Below are positions 30,275-39,449 of a stretch of DNA of 64,000 nt, piece by piece; positions within the stretch are counted from its first letter, which is position 1; each line of letters starts with the position of its first letter. The translations under genes were made by a program, and so were the position numbers. This stretch comes from Bacillus pseudomycoides (GTDB taxonomy: Bacteria > Bacillota > Bacilli > Bacillales > Bacillaceae_G). The notes beneath the pieces are model-generated. The model did no database searches. It was not told the origin of the DNA and worked only from the letters and a program-made list of their open reading frames with translations. The stretch covers positions 62,001-126,000 of the forward strand of contig NZ_NVOY01000004.1 of assembly GCF_002551005.1 (NCBI RefSeq), in the 5' to 3' direction.

Positions 30275-31264
30275 TTACCAATGTTTCTGTTCTCGAGCTG
30301 CAATGAGCTGCGCAATGGCAGCCCCATGAAATCGACCATTTTCTATAAAAATTTCATTTGCATTATTCCCAGCAGCAATTACACCCGCGATAAAAATTCC
30401 TTCCACATTCGTTTCCATCGTTTCTTCGTTATACAGTGGTCTTCCTGTTTCAGAGTCAATTTCCACACCCATTTCTGTTAAAAAACTATGATCTGGATGA
30501 TAACCTGTCATGGCAAAGACAAAATCATTTGAAACTGCATATTCTTCGATTCCCACTGTATATGTGACTGTATGTTCTGTAATTTCTTTTACATGTGCAC
30601 CGAATTCCATTTTTATCGTTCCTTGTCGCACTAACGCTTCAAATTCCGGTAAAACCCACGGTTTAATACTAGGAGAATATACTTGACCACGATATAAAAC
30701 CGTCACACGTGCTCCGCATTTTACAAGCTCTAACGCTGCGTCTATACTTGAGTTCTTTCCTCCTACAACGATAACGTCTCGATTAAAATAAGGATGCCCT
30801 TCTTTGAAATAATGCATTACTTTTTCTAACTTTTCTCCAGGAACATTCATATAATTAGGATTGTCATAATATCCTGTTGCGATAACAATATATTTTGCAC
30901 TGTACTTTTCTCGCTCACCGTCACTCTTTAACGTTTGAACAAAGAAAGTATCTCCTTCTTTCCGCACTTCTTCCACTCGTTCAAACGCGTTCACACGTAC
31001 ATGCTTCCGTTTCACTACTTCCCGATAATATGCTAATGCTTGATTCCGAACAGGCTTACGGTTTTCTGTAATAAAGGCTACTCCACCAATTTCTAGTTTT
31101 TCACTGGAGGAAAAAAACGTTTGATGTGTTGGATAATTATAGATTGCATTAACAATATTCCCTTTTTCAATCACAAGTGGATTCATTCCAACATTTTGCA
31201 TCGCAATCGCTGCCGCTAATCCGCACGGTCCACCGCCGATGATAATCACTGTTTCCTTTTGCAT
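30275..31264 (-). CDS. bdr: Bacillithiol disulfide reductase YpdA
   Basis: A 329-residue FAD/NADPH-dependent reductase of the YpdA (Bdr) family, which returns oxidised bacillithiol disulfide to the thiol in Firmicutes. The N-terminal FAD motif IIIGGGPCGLAAAIA includes the conserved cysteine, the NADPH site is VIVVGGKNSSIDAALEL, and the C-terminal GIFIAGVIAAGNNANEIFIE closes the FAD pocket. Start ATG 31264 matches family N-termini; an upstream open extension to 31303 has no better site. Confidence 0.93.
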   Translation of the reverse strand: MQKETVIIIGGGPCGLAAAIAMQNVGMNPLVIEKGNIVNAIYNYPTHQTFFSSSEKLEIGGVAFITENRKPVRNQALAYYREVVKRKHVRVNAFERVEEVRKEGDTFFVQTLKSDGEREKYSAKYIVIATGYYDNPNYMNVPGEKLEKVMHYFKEGHPYFNRDVIVVGGKNSSIDAALELVKCGARVTVLYRGQVYSPSIKPWVLPEFEALVRQGTIKMEFGAHVKEITEHTVTYTVGIEEYAVSNDFVFAMTGYHPDHSFLTEMGVEIDSETGRPLYNEETMETNVEGIFIAGVIAAGNNANEIFIENGRFHGAAIAQLIAAREQKHW

Positions 31265-31372
31265 GTAAGGCTCAACTCCTAGTCTTCTACTCTCTCTATC
31301 CAATTAAACAAGAAAAAACCTACTTTCAGCAGTAGGCACCTATCTTTATTGTATTCATTTTTCATATATTTG

Positions 31373-31903
31373 TCATCTATACGATACGTACATGCGATAG
31401 ACGTCCGCTAAAAATTGTCGAAAAGGTATACCTTGATTATTTAATACGTGTTCCGGATCAATTTTACGAGTAGGATCAAGCTTTTTATGTGAAACAATAT
31501 CTGTCCTTGGATTCAACCCAAAATTATGACACAAATAAGCATGATACCATGTAAAACGTGTATATGCATCCCAAAAGTTTATATTCCCACCGTAGCAAAG
31601 TTCAACACCAATTGCTGCGCTATTAGCATTGTAACCATATATTTCATTATCTGTTGGAACATTGTATCGAACATGGTAAGCTGTCTCATTGATCGGAACA
31701 ATCTCGAGTATGGTTGTATCATCAATAAATGTATGAGCTGAAGCTTTCGGTTGCACTTCGTTAAAATAGTCTCGATTTCCAATCGCATTACTACCCGGAT
31801 TCCCAGTGTCATGACTGACAATAAAACGAACTTTCGATAGTGGAATGCCCGGCCGAGAGCTTCCATAATTAATGTAATTTCGCTGTATAGGAAACTTCGC
31901 CAT
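31373..31903 (-). CDS. N-acetylmuramoyl-L-alanine amidase (Amidase_2), single domain
   Basis: A 176-residue zinc amidase domain that would cut the MurNAc-L-Ala bond of peptidoglycan. Zinc-site candidates are the histidine in IVSHDTGNPGS (H31), the histidines in ASAHTFIDD and ETAYHVRYN, and the C-terminal SHKKLDPTRKIDPE block, as in XlyA/CwlA. It has no signal peptide, no LysM and no SH3b wall-binding domain, unlike typical phage or autolysin relatives. Export, if any, would need a holin or lysis. The ATG at 31903 has a GCGGAGATG site. Confidence 0.85.
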   Translation of the reverse strand: MAKFPIQRNYINYGSSRPGIPLSKVRFIVSHDTGNPGSNAIGNRDYFNEVQPKASAHTFIDDTTILEIVPINETAYHVRYNVPTDNEIYGYNANSAAIGVELCYGGNINFWDAYTRFTWYHAYLCHNFGLNPRTDIVSHKKLDPTRKIDPEHVLNNQGIPFRQFLADVYRMYVSYR

Positions 31904-31982
31904 TCACATCATCTCCGCTCTTATAGAATAATCTTCCTAATCTTATATGTATTCAGATGATGTGTCACTATCGCAAACATTA

Positions 31983-32216
31983 TTATGAAAACAGAAAATC
32001 CATCATATTCGAAACAAATACCATAAATAATAACACACTTACTGCCACCGTATAGAAACCATAAAACCAAATTTCATCTTGCTTCGTTTCTAAACCAAAA
32101 AAACGATTCACTGTATGCAAGAAGGAATACTCTTTCACGTTCTTCTTACGTAAATTTTCAACTCGCTCCATTACATGTGTTGGCATCATAAAACGTTGCT
32201 GTGCAGTCGTTTTCAT
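31983..32216 (-). CDS. Small single-pass membrane protein, unknown
   Basis: A 77-residue protein with a basic N-terminal half (MERVENLRKKNVKEYSFL) and one C-terminal transmembrane helix (about residues 50-72, WFYGFYTVAVSVLLFMVFVS). The ATG at 32216 follows GGGGAG with good spacing, which makes translation credible. It lies between the amidase and another small membrane gene. I do not recognise the family. Confidence 0.6.
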   Translation of the reverse strand: MKTTAQQRFMMPTHVMERVENLRKKNVKEYSFLHTVNRFFGLETKQDEIWFYGFYTVAVSVLLFMVFVSNMMDFLFS

Positions 32217-32367
32217 TAAAATCTCCCCTTTATAATTAGCAAATGTTTTCCATCAATGAATACCAATAAACTTTTCACTGTGGAACTTTCACTTTATTTC
32301 CGTTTTTCTGTCTAAGGAGAGTATAGCACAAACGTTCTATTAGAACAAGTGTTCTTTTTTTGTTTTT

Positions 32368-32583
32368 TTACAAATCCATGTAACTCATAAGCAATACAAC
32401 TAATGCGCATACACCTGTGATGAGTGGACCGATAATACAAATCCCGAACAACAGAGAAGCAACCGCTTCCCCTAGCTGCTGAAGAGGCGGTATTTTTCCC
32501 GTTTGTTTTTCCTCTAATTTCTTTTCTAAATTCATAATTCGCTGTTCTAATTCAACTACTCGTTTCATTAGATCTACTTGCAC
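32368..32583 (-). CDS. Small coiled-coil plus membrane protein, unknown
   Basis: A 71-residue protein with a coiled-coil segment (MKRVVELEQRIMNLEKKLEE) followed by a hydrophobic hairpin of about 35 residues at the C-terminus (AVASLLFGICIIGPLITGVC). Start GTG 32583 is preferred because AAGGGTGAG sits just upstream; an ATG at 32604 and a TTG at 32625 are in frame. It resembles no family I can name. It may be functionally tied to the amidase and the other small membrane gene nearby. Confidence 0.5.
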   Translation of the reverse strand: MQVDLMKRVVELEQRIMNLEKKLEEKQTGKIPPLQQLGEAVASLLFGICIIGPLITGVCALVVLLMSYMDL

Positions 32584-32683
32584 TTTTCTCACCCTTTCCC
32601 TCATGACTTTTCCATATCGCTTCAACGGACAAAAGTAGAAAAATGAATGGATCTTTCACTTGATCTTGCAATCTAATTACGAC

Positions 32684-32720
32684 AAAAAACCGCAACTTCC
32701 TTTAAGGAAATTGCGGTTTT
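32684..32720 (-). terminator. gudB terminator
   Basis: AAAACCGCAA-C-TTCC pairs with GGAA-A-TTGCGGTTTT around a 5-base loop, with a T-rich tail on the minus strand. Confidence 0.88.
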
Positions 32721-32737
32721 CATAATCAATAATCGAT

Positions 32738-34021
32738 TTATACCCAGCCTCTGAAGCGACTTGCTTCTGCCATTTTACGAACACCAACCATATAAGCTGC
32801 TAAACGCATATCCACTTTACGAATTTGCGCTGTTTCGTAAATAGAATCAAACGAGCTTACCATTACTTTTTCTAAACGAGCCTCAACTTCTTCTTCTGTC
32901 CAATAGTAACCTTGGTTGTTTTGTACCCACTCAAAGTAAGAAACTGTGACGCCACCAGCACTTGCTAATACGTCTGGAACAAGTAAAATGCCACGTTCAG
33001 TTAAAATTTTCGTTGCTTCTAATGTTGTAGGGCCGTTTGCTGCTTCTACAACAATTTTCGCTTTAATATTTGCTGCATTTTCTTCTGTAATTTGATTTTC
33101 AATGGCAGCTGGTACTAAAATATCACAATCTAGTTCTAATAACTCTTTATTAGAAATTGTATTATTGAACAATTTCGTTACTGTACCGAAGCTATCACGA
33201 CGGTCTAATAAATAATCAATATCTAGACCATTTGGATCATGAAGTGCACCGTAAGCATCAGAAATCGCAATTACCTTCGCTCCCGCATCATGCATAAACT
33301 TCGCTAAGAAGCTACCTGCATTTCCGAATCCTTGTACAACAACACGCGCACCTTTAATATCAATATTGCGCTTTTTCGCTGCCTCACGAATACAAATTGT
33401 TACACCTTTTGCAGTCGCTGTTTCACGACCATGAGATCCACCTAGAACAAGTGGCTTCCCTGTAATAAATCCAGGTGAATTAAATTCGTCAATGCGGCTA
33501 TATTCATCCATCATCCATGCCATAATTTGTGAATTTGTAAATACGTCTGGAGCCGGAATATCTTTTGTTGGCCCTACAATTTGACTAATTGCTCTTACGT
33601 AGCCACGGCTTAATCTTTCTAACTCACGGAAAGACATTTCACGTGGATCACAAATGATACCACCTTTACCCCCACCATATGGTAGGTCAACAATTCCACA
33701 TTTTAAGCTCATCCAAATCGAAAGTGCTTTTACTTCATTTTCCGTTACATTCGGATGGAAACGAATACCACCCTTTGTCGGACCAACAGCATCATTATGC
33801 TGAGCACGATATCCTGTAAATATTTTAACAGTCCCATCATCCATACGAACTGGAATCTTCACTGTCATCATACGAATTGGTTCTTTAAGTAATTCATATA
33901 CTTCGTTTGGATAACCCAATTTTTCTAAGGCTTCTTTAATAACAATTTGCGTCGAATTCAACAGTTCAAAATGTTGTTCTCTTTGTTGTGTTTGTGTTTG
34001 AGCTCCCTTTTCGGCTACCAT
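32738..34021 (-). CDS. gudB: NAD-dependent glutamate dehydrogenase
   Basis: A 427-residue Glu/Leu/Phe/Val dehydrogenase of the catabolic RocG/GudB type, oxidising glutamate to 2-oxoglutarate and ammonia. The substrate lysine region [33 protein letters not shown] and the dinucleotide motif [20 protein letters not shown] are present and unbroken. It shows no sign of the 9-bp duplication that inactivates gudB in domesticated B. subtilis, judging from the intact active-site region. The ATG at 34021 has a GGGGG site. It lies between ypdA and mecB as in B. subtilis, and cre-like sites precede its promoter. Confidence 0.95.
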   Translation of the reverse strand: MVAEKGAQTQTQQREQHFELLNSTQIVIKEALEKLGYPNEVYELLKEPIRMMTVKIPVRMDDGTVKIFTGYRAQHNDAVGPTKGGIRFHPNVTENEVKALSIWMSLKCGIVDLPYGGGKGGIICDPREMSFRELERLSRGYVRAISQIVGPTKDIPAPDVFTNSQIMAWMMDEYSRIDEFNSPGFITGKPLVLGGSHGRETATAKGVTICIREAAKKRNIDIKGARVVVQGFGNAGSFLAKFMHDAGAKVIAISDAYGALHDPNGLDIDYLLDRRDSFGTVTKLFNNTISNKELLELDCDILVPAAIENQITEENAANIKAKIVVEAANGPTTLEATKILTERGILLVPDVLASAGGVTVSYFEWVQNNQGYYWTEEEVEARLEKVMVSSFDSIYETAQIRKVDMRLAAYMVGVRKMAEASRFRGWV

Positions 34022-34071
34022 AGTAAGTAAACCCCCTGTAATTTCACTTGTTTAGTAAACCTTCATTGCCT

Positions 34072-34154
34072 AGTATACACTCTTAAAATAGGAATGCAAG
34101 AGAAAACGCTAACAAATATATGCAAACCTTTTTTATTTTTGCAAACGTTTTCAA
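34072..34154 (-). promoter_or_regulatory. gudB promoter with CcpA cre-like sites
   Basis: On the minus strand, -35 TTGCAT (34094-34099) and -10 TATACT (34072-34077) are 16 bases apart. Bases 34139-34154 contain TTGCAAACGTTTTCA, which fits the cre consensus WTGNAANCGNWNNCW completely on both strands. 34101-34115 fits with one mismatch. CcpA control by carbon source is expected for a catabolic glutamate dehydrogenase. Confidence 0.6.
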
Positions 34155-34249
34155 TATCATTATAGTATTTTTATTGTTTTTGGAAAAGCGAAATACTTAA
34201 AAAGCTAACATTTTTTATATAATATAATGTTTAAATACTTTATATAAAG

Positions 34250-34283
34250 AAAGCCTCAACTATATCACTTAGCTGAGGTTTTC
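34250..34283 (-). terminator. mecB terminator
   Basis: CTCAGCTA pairs with TAGTTGAG (with G-T pairing) flanked by AAAACC / GGCTTT. The mecB stop codon lies in the stem. Confidence 0.6.
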
Positions 34284-34874
34284 TTTTGCGATAAAGTATT
34301 TGTAGATTTGTTTAATTGCGTCATTCGCCATTAACTCTTTTCCATATTCCATCATTCGATAAATTGTAATTGTAGAAGAGCTACCAAACTCTGCTAAAAT
34401 GGCAATCATATCTTCTTTCAATAACGTAGCTGTTTCCTCTTCTAACCATAAATAAAAACGATCTTGCCACCCATAAAGCTTTCCGCCTGTAACTCCAAGA
34501 CTATATAAACGACCAGCTAAAGCAATTGTATCGTCTAATGAAGTAAATTCGTATAATATATGTTCACTCTCATCAAGTGTAACTTGCATTTCAATAAATT
34601 CATCTTGAAATTCTTCTTCCGTATCTAACTCTTGATTTTCTTTTGTAACAATAACAACCATACCTTGTGCTTGTAATGAAAACACTTCCACTGCAATTGG
34701 ACCATCCGCTTCAAAACCGAGCTCTTTATTTGCTTCTTGCATCATATCTCGAAATAGTTGTTGTACTTTAGGAGCATTTTTCCATAAATCTTCCTTCGTG
34801 AGTCCACGTTCTGACAAATCATCGAACGTTAGAAAGATTTTTATTTTATTATAATTTAAACGTTCCAGCCTCAT
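34269..34874 (-). CDS. mecB: MecA-family adaptor protein MecB (YpbH)
   Basis: A 201-residue acidic adaptor that recruits substrates to the ClpC ATPase. The N-terminal block RLERLNYNKIKIFLTFDDLSERGL and the C-terminal MecA fold (FTSLDDTIALAGRLYSLG and LYGWQDRFYLWL) are family-typical. It sits next to gudB, the B. subtilis ypbH position, rather than the mecA position near yjbF, which supports MecB. The ATG at 34874 follows AAGGAGGT. Confidence 0.88.
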   Translation of the reverse strand: MRLERLNYNKIKIFLTFDDLSERGLTKEDLWKNAPKVQQLFRDMMQEANKELGFEADGPIAVEVFSLQAQGMVVIVTKENQELDTEEEFQDEFIEMQVTLDESEHILYEFTSLDDTIALAGRLYSLGVTGGKLYGWQDRFYLWLEEETATLLKEDMIAILAEFGSSSTITIYRMMEYGKELMANDAIKQIYKYFIAKENLS

Positions 34875-34951
34875 CCCGTAACCTCCTTACGCAACCGTTG
34901 CATCTAATTTTTATTATATGAAACAGAAAATAGATGGTTCTCTTCGAACAA

Positions 34952-35851
34952 CTATTCTGATACTTTTAACCATTCATCCCATTCTTCTGTCGTATCCCCA
35001 ACAAACAAATTACAAATCTCTTCTTTTTCTTCATTAGAAGCAAATCTAAAAGCAAAACCACTAAGTCCGATAAAAAGATTTTTATATTGTTCATGTAATC
35101 TCTTTGCAAGTTGAACACTTGCCATTATATTTTCTTGCATTGTACAAGAAATAAACAAAAATTTAGGATTTACTCGTGTAATTACATCATGAATGCCAGC
35201 TTCTTCTATGCCTGTCCCAATATAGATTGTTGGAAAGCCTTTTCGGCGTAAATATGTTGTAAAAATAAACAATTCGAGTTCATGTAATTCTCCTGGAACG
35301 CATATAGAAAGCACCTTTGATGTTCCTGTATTCGTGGGTATACTATAATAAATCGCTCCCATACGTGATTGTAAAAGAGAAATTGCATACTGTTCCTCTG
35401 CACTTGTTATTTTTTCATTCAAGCGTTGCTCTCTTAACTTGACCAGCAATTTTATGAACACATCTGTAATCACTTTATCTATAGAAAAAATGCTAAAAGC
35501 TTCGTTCAATAATTCGAGAGCTTGTATTTCATCAAATTTTAACAAAGAATACAAGATATCGTCTACTAAAAGTTCTACTTTATTATATTCTTTTTCTAAT
35601 AAATTGTGATTTTGTAATTGATTATTTTCTAATAAATTTACTGCTTGTCCAATGGTAAAACCTTGATTCAGTTTATTAATAAGCCATTTGAAAATTTGAA
35701 CATGTTCTTCTGTATATAAACGATGTCCAGCATCATTACGTTTCGGTGTAATGATTTGATATCGTCTTTCCCAAGCTCGCAATGTTCCTGGATGTATACC
35801 AAGCATATTGGAAATTGCTTTAATATTATATTTACCGGTTGAATTTGGCAT
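34952..35851 (-). CDS. MerR-type regulator with B12-binding-like domain
   Basis: A 299-residue regulator. Residues 9-45 form a MerR winged helix (IKAISNMLGIHPGTLRAWER then GHRLYTEEH), then comes a helical bundle, then from about 178 a Rossmann B12-binding-like domain as in CarH/LitR. The lower-ligand histidine is kept (GELHELEL, H190), but the bundle's Trp and Glu-His pair that cap adenosylcobalamin appear replaced (region 141-154, ending AEEQ). It may therefore bind cobalamin differently or not at all. The ATG at 35851 follows AAGGTGG. It lies between ypbG and mecB, where B. subtilis has no such gene. Confidence 0.85.
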   Translation of the reverse strand: MPNSTGKYNIKAISNMLGIHPGTLRAWERRYQIITPKRNDAGHRLYTEEHVQIFKWLINKLNQGFTIGQAVNLLENNQLQNHNLLEKEYNKVELLVDDILYSLLKFDEIQALELLNEAFSIFSIDKVITDVFIKLLVKLREQRLNEKITSAEEQYAISLLQSRMGAIYYSIPTNTGTSKVLSICVPGELHELELFIFTTYLRRKGFPTIYIGTGIEEAGIHDVITRVNPKFLFISCTMQENIMASVQLAKRLHEQYKNLFIGLSGFAFRFASNEEKEEICNLFVGDTTEEWDEWLKVSE

Positions 35852-35876
35852 ATATCTTCCCACCTTAAAAACAACG

Positions 35877-36653
35877 TCATTCTTCTCTTCCTAATGTAAT
35901 CAAATGCGTTTGTGCAGGAGCTCGAAACCGTAGTGGTACAAATGTTGTTCCATAACCATTACTTACAAACAAAGTCGTATGTGGATATTCATACATTCCA
36001 CCTTTCAAAAAACGTGTATCATGAAACAACCGAATTTGTCCACCGTGCGTATGACCACTTAATATACAAGAAATACGTTCCGTTCCATTTAATTTATATA
36101 AAATATCAGGATTGTGGCTCACAAGGATGCGAAAGCCCTCTTCTTTGCAATCCGCTAACGCTAAATCTAATCGATCACGCTTCAAACCTACATCATCGAC
36201 ACCTAGTAACCATATTTTTTCTCCAAGCTCCGATTCAAATAAAGTCCCTGTATTATCTAAAATTTTCACGCCATTTTGAAGAAGTAACGCGTCTAATTCG
36301 TGAAAATCAATTTCATAATCATTATTTCCCCAAACAAAATATACTTGTCCAAGTTCATTTAACCGTTTAATATTATCAGCTACTCGTGATAGAGGTACCC
36401 CTCGTTCCGCTAGATCCCCACCTATAATAACAAGATCTACTTTTCCTTTTACTTTCTGTATTAAAGATTGAGATACCGTTCTTCTGTGAATATCTGAAAT
36501 AAAAAAAATTCGAACTTCTCCAAAACTTATTGGGAAATTCGCAAATGATATGCTGTGCTCTAACAATGTATCACGTATCGCTTCTTTATACATCATAATA
36601 AAACAAACAATTACAATACATAAAATGAAACAACCTAACACTATCCATGTCAT
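35877..36653 (-). CDS. ypbG: Membrane-anchored metallophosphoesterase YpbG
   Basis: A 258-residue calcineurin-like phosphoesterase with an N-terminal membrane anchor (residues 2-22). Metal-site motifs occur in order: ISDIHRR, IIGGDLAERG, WGNNDYE, LVSHNPD and SGHTHGGQ. Relatives (YkuE/YpbG class) cleave phosphodiesters or phospholipid-like substrates; the true substrate is unknown. Position next to ypbE/ypbD supports ypbG. No ypbF is seen beside it. Confidence 0.88.
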   Translation of the reverse strand: MTWIVLGCFILCIVIVCFIMMYKEAIRDTLLEHSISFANFPISFGEVRIFFISDIHRRTVSQSLIQKVKGKVDLVIIGGDLAERGVPLSRVADNIKRLNELGQVYFVWGNNDYEIDFHELDALLLQNGVKILDNTGTLFESELGEKIWLLGVDDVGLKRDRLDLALADCKEEGFRILVSHNPDILYKLNGTERISCILSGHTHGGQIRLFHDTRFLKGGMYEYPHTTLFVSNGYGTTFVPLRFRAPAQTHLITLGREE

Positions 36654-36753
36654 ACACTTTCCCCATCTTTCTTCTTAACAGAATATGACCACATCAATTT
36701 ATGAAGAGAGAAGAATAACTTCCTGTAAAAATAAGATTGTTACGATTGAGCAG

Positions 36754-36830
36754 TTATCCCCCACCTCTCTTCTTCAAATTCCTCATAATCATGAGATGGG
36801 GGTCTTACTGTCCGCGAATAGCAGGATAAA
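36754..36830 (+). repeat. Family A repeat, right part
   Basis: TATCCCCCACCTCTCTTCTTC to GAGATGGGGGTCTTACTGTCC and GAATAGCAGGATAAAA match the middle and right end of 10668-10774. The usual left end is missing. Confidence 0.7.
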
Positions 36831-36839
36831 ATTTTCTTT

Positions 36840-37337
36840 TTATTTTTTCTGTTCTGACCCTGTCTTCTTCGGAATTTTCAACACCTGTCCTGGCTCTAAT
36901 TCTCCTGCTACCTCATTGTATTTCTTTATAATCGCTATTCCATCTTCGTTCGGAAAATATTTCTTTGCAACCTCTTCCAAGGTTTCTCCTTTTTTTACCG
37001 TATGAAATTGAAATGTCTCTGATGAGGATGATTTTGATTCATGATTTGTTTTCTTTTTTGAATCATAAAAAATAACTTCAAATGCACTATGTTCAGAATC
37101 AGCACTAGATTTTCCGTTTTTTTCCGCAATGTAACGCTCTGTATACCATAAAACCCCAATCGGGAGCAAGATAAATAATACTGTTAAAATTCGAACAAAA
37201 AAATGCTTTATTTTAAATTTTGATTTTTTATTTTTTTTGTCTTTATGAACTTCACTACGCGGCGGTAAACCCTCTTTTTCTGTTTGCGTTGACTCTTCCA
37301 AATTCTCCTCAAACTCTGTTGTCTGTCTCGTCGTCAT
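36840..37337 (-). CDS. ypbE: LysM-domain membrane protein YpbE
   Basis: A 165-residue protein with a highly charged cytoplasmic N-terminus, one transmembrane helix (about residues 47-64, ILTVLFILLPIGVLWY) and a C-terminal extracellular LysM domain (FHTVKKGETLEEVAKKYF to PGQVLKIPKKT) that should bind peptidoglycan. I start at ATG 37337, five bases after GGTGGTGA; ATG 37352 lacks a spaced site. The gene overlaps the end of ypbD by 29 bases. Confidence 0.85.
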   Translation of the reverse strand: MTTRQTTEFEENLEESTQTEKEGLPPRSEVHKDKKNKKSKFKIKHFFVRILTVLFILLPIGVLWYTERYIAEKNGKSSADSEHSAFEVIFYDSKKKTNHESKSSSSETFQFHTVKKGETLEEVAKKYFPNEDGIAIIKKYNEVAGELEPGQVLKIPKKTGSEQKK

Positions 37338-37926
37338 CTCGGTCACCACCATCTTTCGTTTGATTTCTTAATTGTAACCCCATTATGAAATCGACTAAAA
37401 AATGCGCAAAAATTGTAATTAATAAATTCTCTGTATATTGAAACACATAACCAAATACAATGCTAATCAATAATACAAAACAAAATAAAAATGGCTTGGT
37501 AATATAGCGAATATGTAAAACAGCAAATACCACACTCGCAAAAATTAAACCAAAATATGTTTGTATCACACCACGAAATAAAAACTCCTCTGCTGTTCCA
37601 ATTAAAAGAGTAACAGCCAACACTTGAAAAACAGACATGCCTTGAAACATGCGATCATTAATTCCACCGTCATCAAACCACGATTCAGGAAAAAGATTCA
37701 TTACAATATAATCCAACAAAACAATACTACAAGCTACTCCTCCACCTATAAAAAAAATAGATGAAAAATCCCAGGACCACAAATTCAAAAATGTATCTAT
37801 ACTCGGAAAGAATGTATACGCTAATAGTATTCCCACACATATAACAATTGCTTGTGTAATATATAAATTCAGTCGGATTTCTTTTGGGCTCATGTCTTCA
37901 ATACTTTTCTTACGTATATCCATCAT
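37309..37926 (-). CDS. ypbD: CPBP-family intramembrane metalloprotease YpbD
   Basis: A 205-residue polytopic protein of the CAAX-protease/bacteriocin-processing (Abi) family. The catalytic EE-x3-R motif is present as AEEFLFRG, followed by the histidine helices (SVVFAVLHIRYI, TIFAHFLVDF). About six membrane helices are visible. Its start overlaps the recQ stop (ATGATG/TGA). Substrates are unknown; related proteases act in membrane protein processing or bacteriocin immunity. Confidence 0.88.
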   Translation of the reverse strand: MMDIRKKSIEDMSPKEIRLNLYITQAIVICVGILLAYTFFPSIDTFLNLWSWDFSSIFFIGGGVACSIVLLDYIVMNLFPESWFDDGGINDRMFQGMSVFQVLAVTLLIGTAEEFLFRGVIQTYFGLIFASVVFAVLHIRYITKPFLFCFVLLISIVFGYVFQYTENLLITIFAHFLVDFIMGLQLRNQTKDGGDRDDDETDNRV

Positions 37927-39449
37927 TCCTTCCCTCTAAATCCGAAGAGCAATTGTAACTCTGTTTTCCAATTATAGTCGAAAACAGGTTGTCTCGCTTG
38001 CTTTTTTTTATAATCTTCCATATGAATCCCACAACAATTACAACAATTTTTCCGCTGTATTTCCTTTACATATCCAAATTGGGAAAGAATTGCTTCTCTT
38101 TTACAATCTGTTCGCCATATCCATTCTTTCATCGTTTCTAGTTGACCATATTTATTATAAAGCCGCGTTCTTACTTCTGTAATTAATTTCTGCTCAGCCT
38201 CATCTGACAAGAATTCAGTCATCAATTGCCTTTGTTGTATGATTTTCATCTTTTCAAAATGATATCGAATAAATCTCCAGTATTGTTCATTTAACCCCGC
38301 TGCATTATAGCAAATTTCTTCTATATCTTCTAACGATAACACTTTCGTTTGCGGGGCTGTTTCTCGCAATAAAGAAAATAAAAAACGAATTTGTTGTTCA
38401 TTTGGTAATTCTTCTTCAATAATGGAGAGAGGTAAATCATGATCAAGCGGGCTACATAACAAAATAGCAATGCTCGGTTCTCCATCACGGCCTGCTCGTC
38501 CAATTTCTTGTAAATAAGATTCTATATTGATTGGATAATGGAAATGGATAATATACCGTGTATTTTGCTTATTTACTCCCATACCAAACGCACTTGTACA
38601 GACAACAATTTGCAGTTGATCGTTCATAAATTGTTGCTGAATTAACATCCGTTCTTCATGTTCCATTCCCCCGTGATAATATGCAATATCATCAATACCT
38701 TCATCTCTTAAGTACGCTGCAAGGCGTTCAGTCCAAGCCCGACTTGAACAATAAACGATCCCAGGTCCTTGTAAATATTTCACATAAGATAATAATGCTT
38801 CTTTTTTCTCTTGAATCGTTTGTACAAACTCGACTTTCATAGCGATATTAGGACGATCAATCGAATATAAGTGCTGCTTCACATCTTTCAAATGTAAGCT
38901 TTCAATAATATCTTGTAATACTTCTTTCGTAGCTGTAGCTGTTAAAGCAAGAACCGGCGGGTAACCCATTGATGCAATAACTTGATCTAGCTTTTTATAA
39001 TCTGTTCGAAAATCATATCCCCATTGAGAAATACAATGTGCTTCATCCACAACAAATAAAGAAATATGGATTTTTCTTAGTTCTTTTAGCAACACATCTG
39101 ATTGCAACATTTCAGGAGATACAAAGACAAATTTATAGGAATGCAACCGCCGCATCGCTTCTTTTTTTTCTATTATTGTCCGAAAGCTATTAAGAGCAAT
39201 AACTTGATTTTTCACTATGTATTTTAATTGTGTAACTTGATCTTCCATTAAAGACAATAATGGTGAAACAATCAGTACCGTTCCATCTTGTATAAGACCT
39301 GGCAGCTGATAACAAAGTGATTTTCCGCCTCCAGTTGGCAGCATCGCTACAACAGAGTTTCCCTTTAATAAATCTGCAACGACTTCCTTTTGCCCGGGTC
39401 GAAACGTGCGGTATCCAAACCACTGATATAAAATATCTTCAAGTCTCAT
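37923..39449 (-). CDS. recQ: RecQ-family ATP-dependent DNA helicase
   Basis: A 508-residue superfamily 2 helicase. Walker A TGGGKS is at 39-44, the DEAH box is in VVDEAHCISQWGYDFR, and motif VI is QEIGRAGRDGEPS. A cysteine-rich zinc element lies near the C-terminus (CKREA then NCCNCCGIH). No HRDC domain is present, as in the short RecS (YpbC) of B. subtilis, which occupies the same position and is about 500 residues. It acts in recombination repair. Its start lies 11 bases inside the ypbB end. Confidence 0.93.
   Translation of the reverse strand: MRLEDILYQWFGYRTFRPGQKEVVADLLKGNSVVAMLPTGGGKSLCYQLPGLIQDGTVLIVSPLLSLMEDQVTQLKYIVKNQVIALNSFRTIIEKKEAMRRLHSYKFVFVSPEMLQSDVLLKELRKIHISLFVVDEAHCISQWGYDFRTDYKKLDQVIASMGYPPVLALTATATKEVLQDIIESLHLKDVKQHLYSIDRPNIAMKVEFVQTIQEKKEALLSYVKYLQGPGIVYCSSRAWTERLAAYLRDEGIDDIAYYHGGMEHEERMLIQQQFMNDQLQIVVCTSAFGMGVNKQNTRYIIHFHYPINIESYLQEIGRAGRDGEPSIAILLCSPLDHDLPLSIIEEELPNEQQIRFLFSLLRETAPQTKVLSLEDIEEICYNAAGLNEQYWRFIRYHFEKMKIIQQRQLMTEFLSDEAEQKLITEVRTRLYNKYGQLETMKEWIWRTDCKREAILSQFGYVKEIQRKNCCNCCGIHMEDYKKKQARQPVFDYNWKTELQLLFGFRGKE

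Noticed and set aside
32268-32300. Possible additional family A left end
   Set aside because: Only about 25 bases resemble AAAGTGAAACTTCCA with several mismatches, so it was not listed as a copy.
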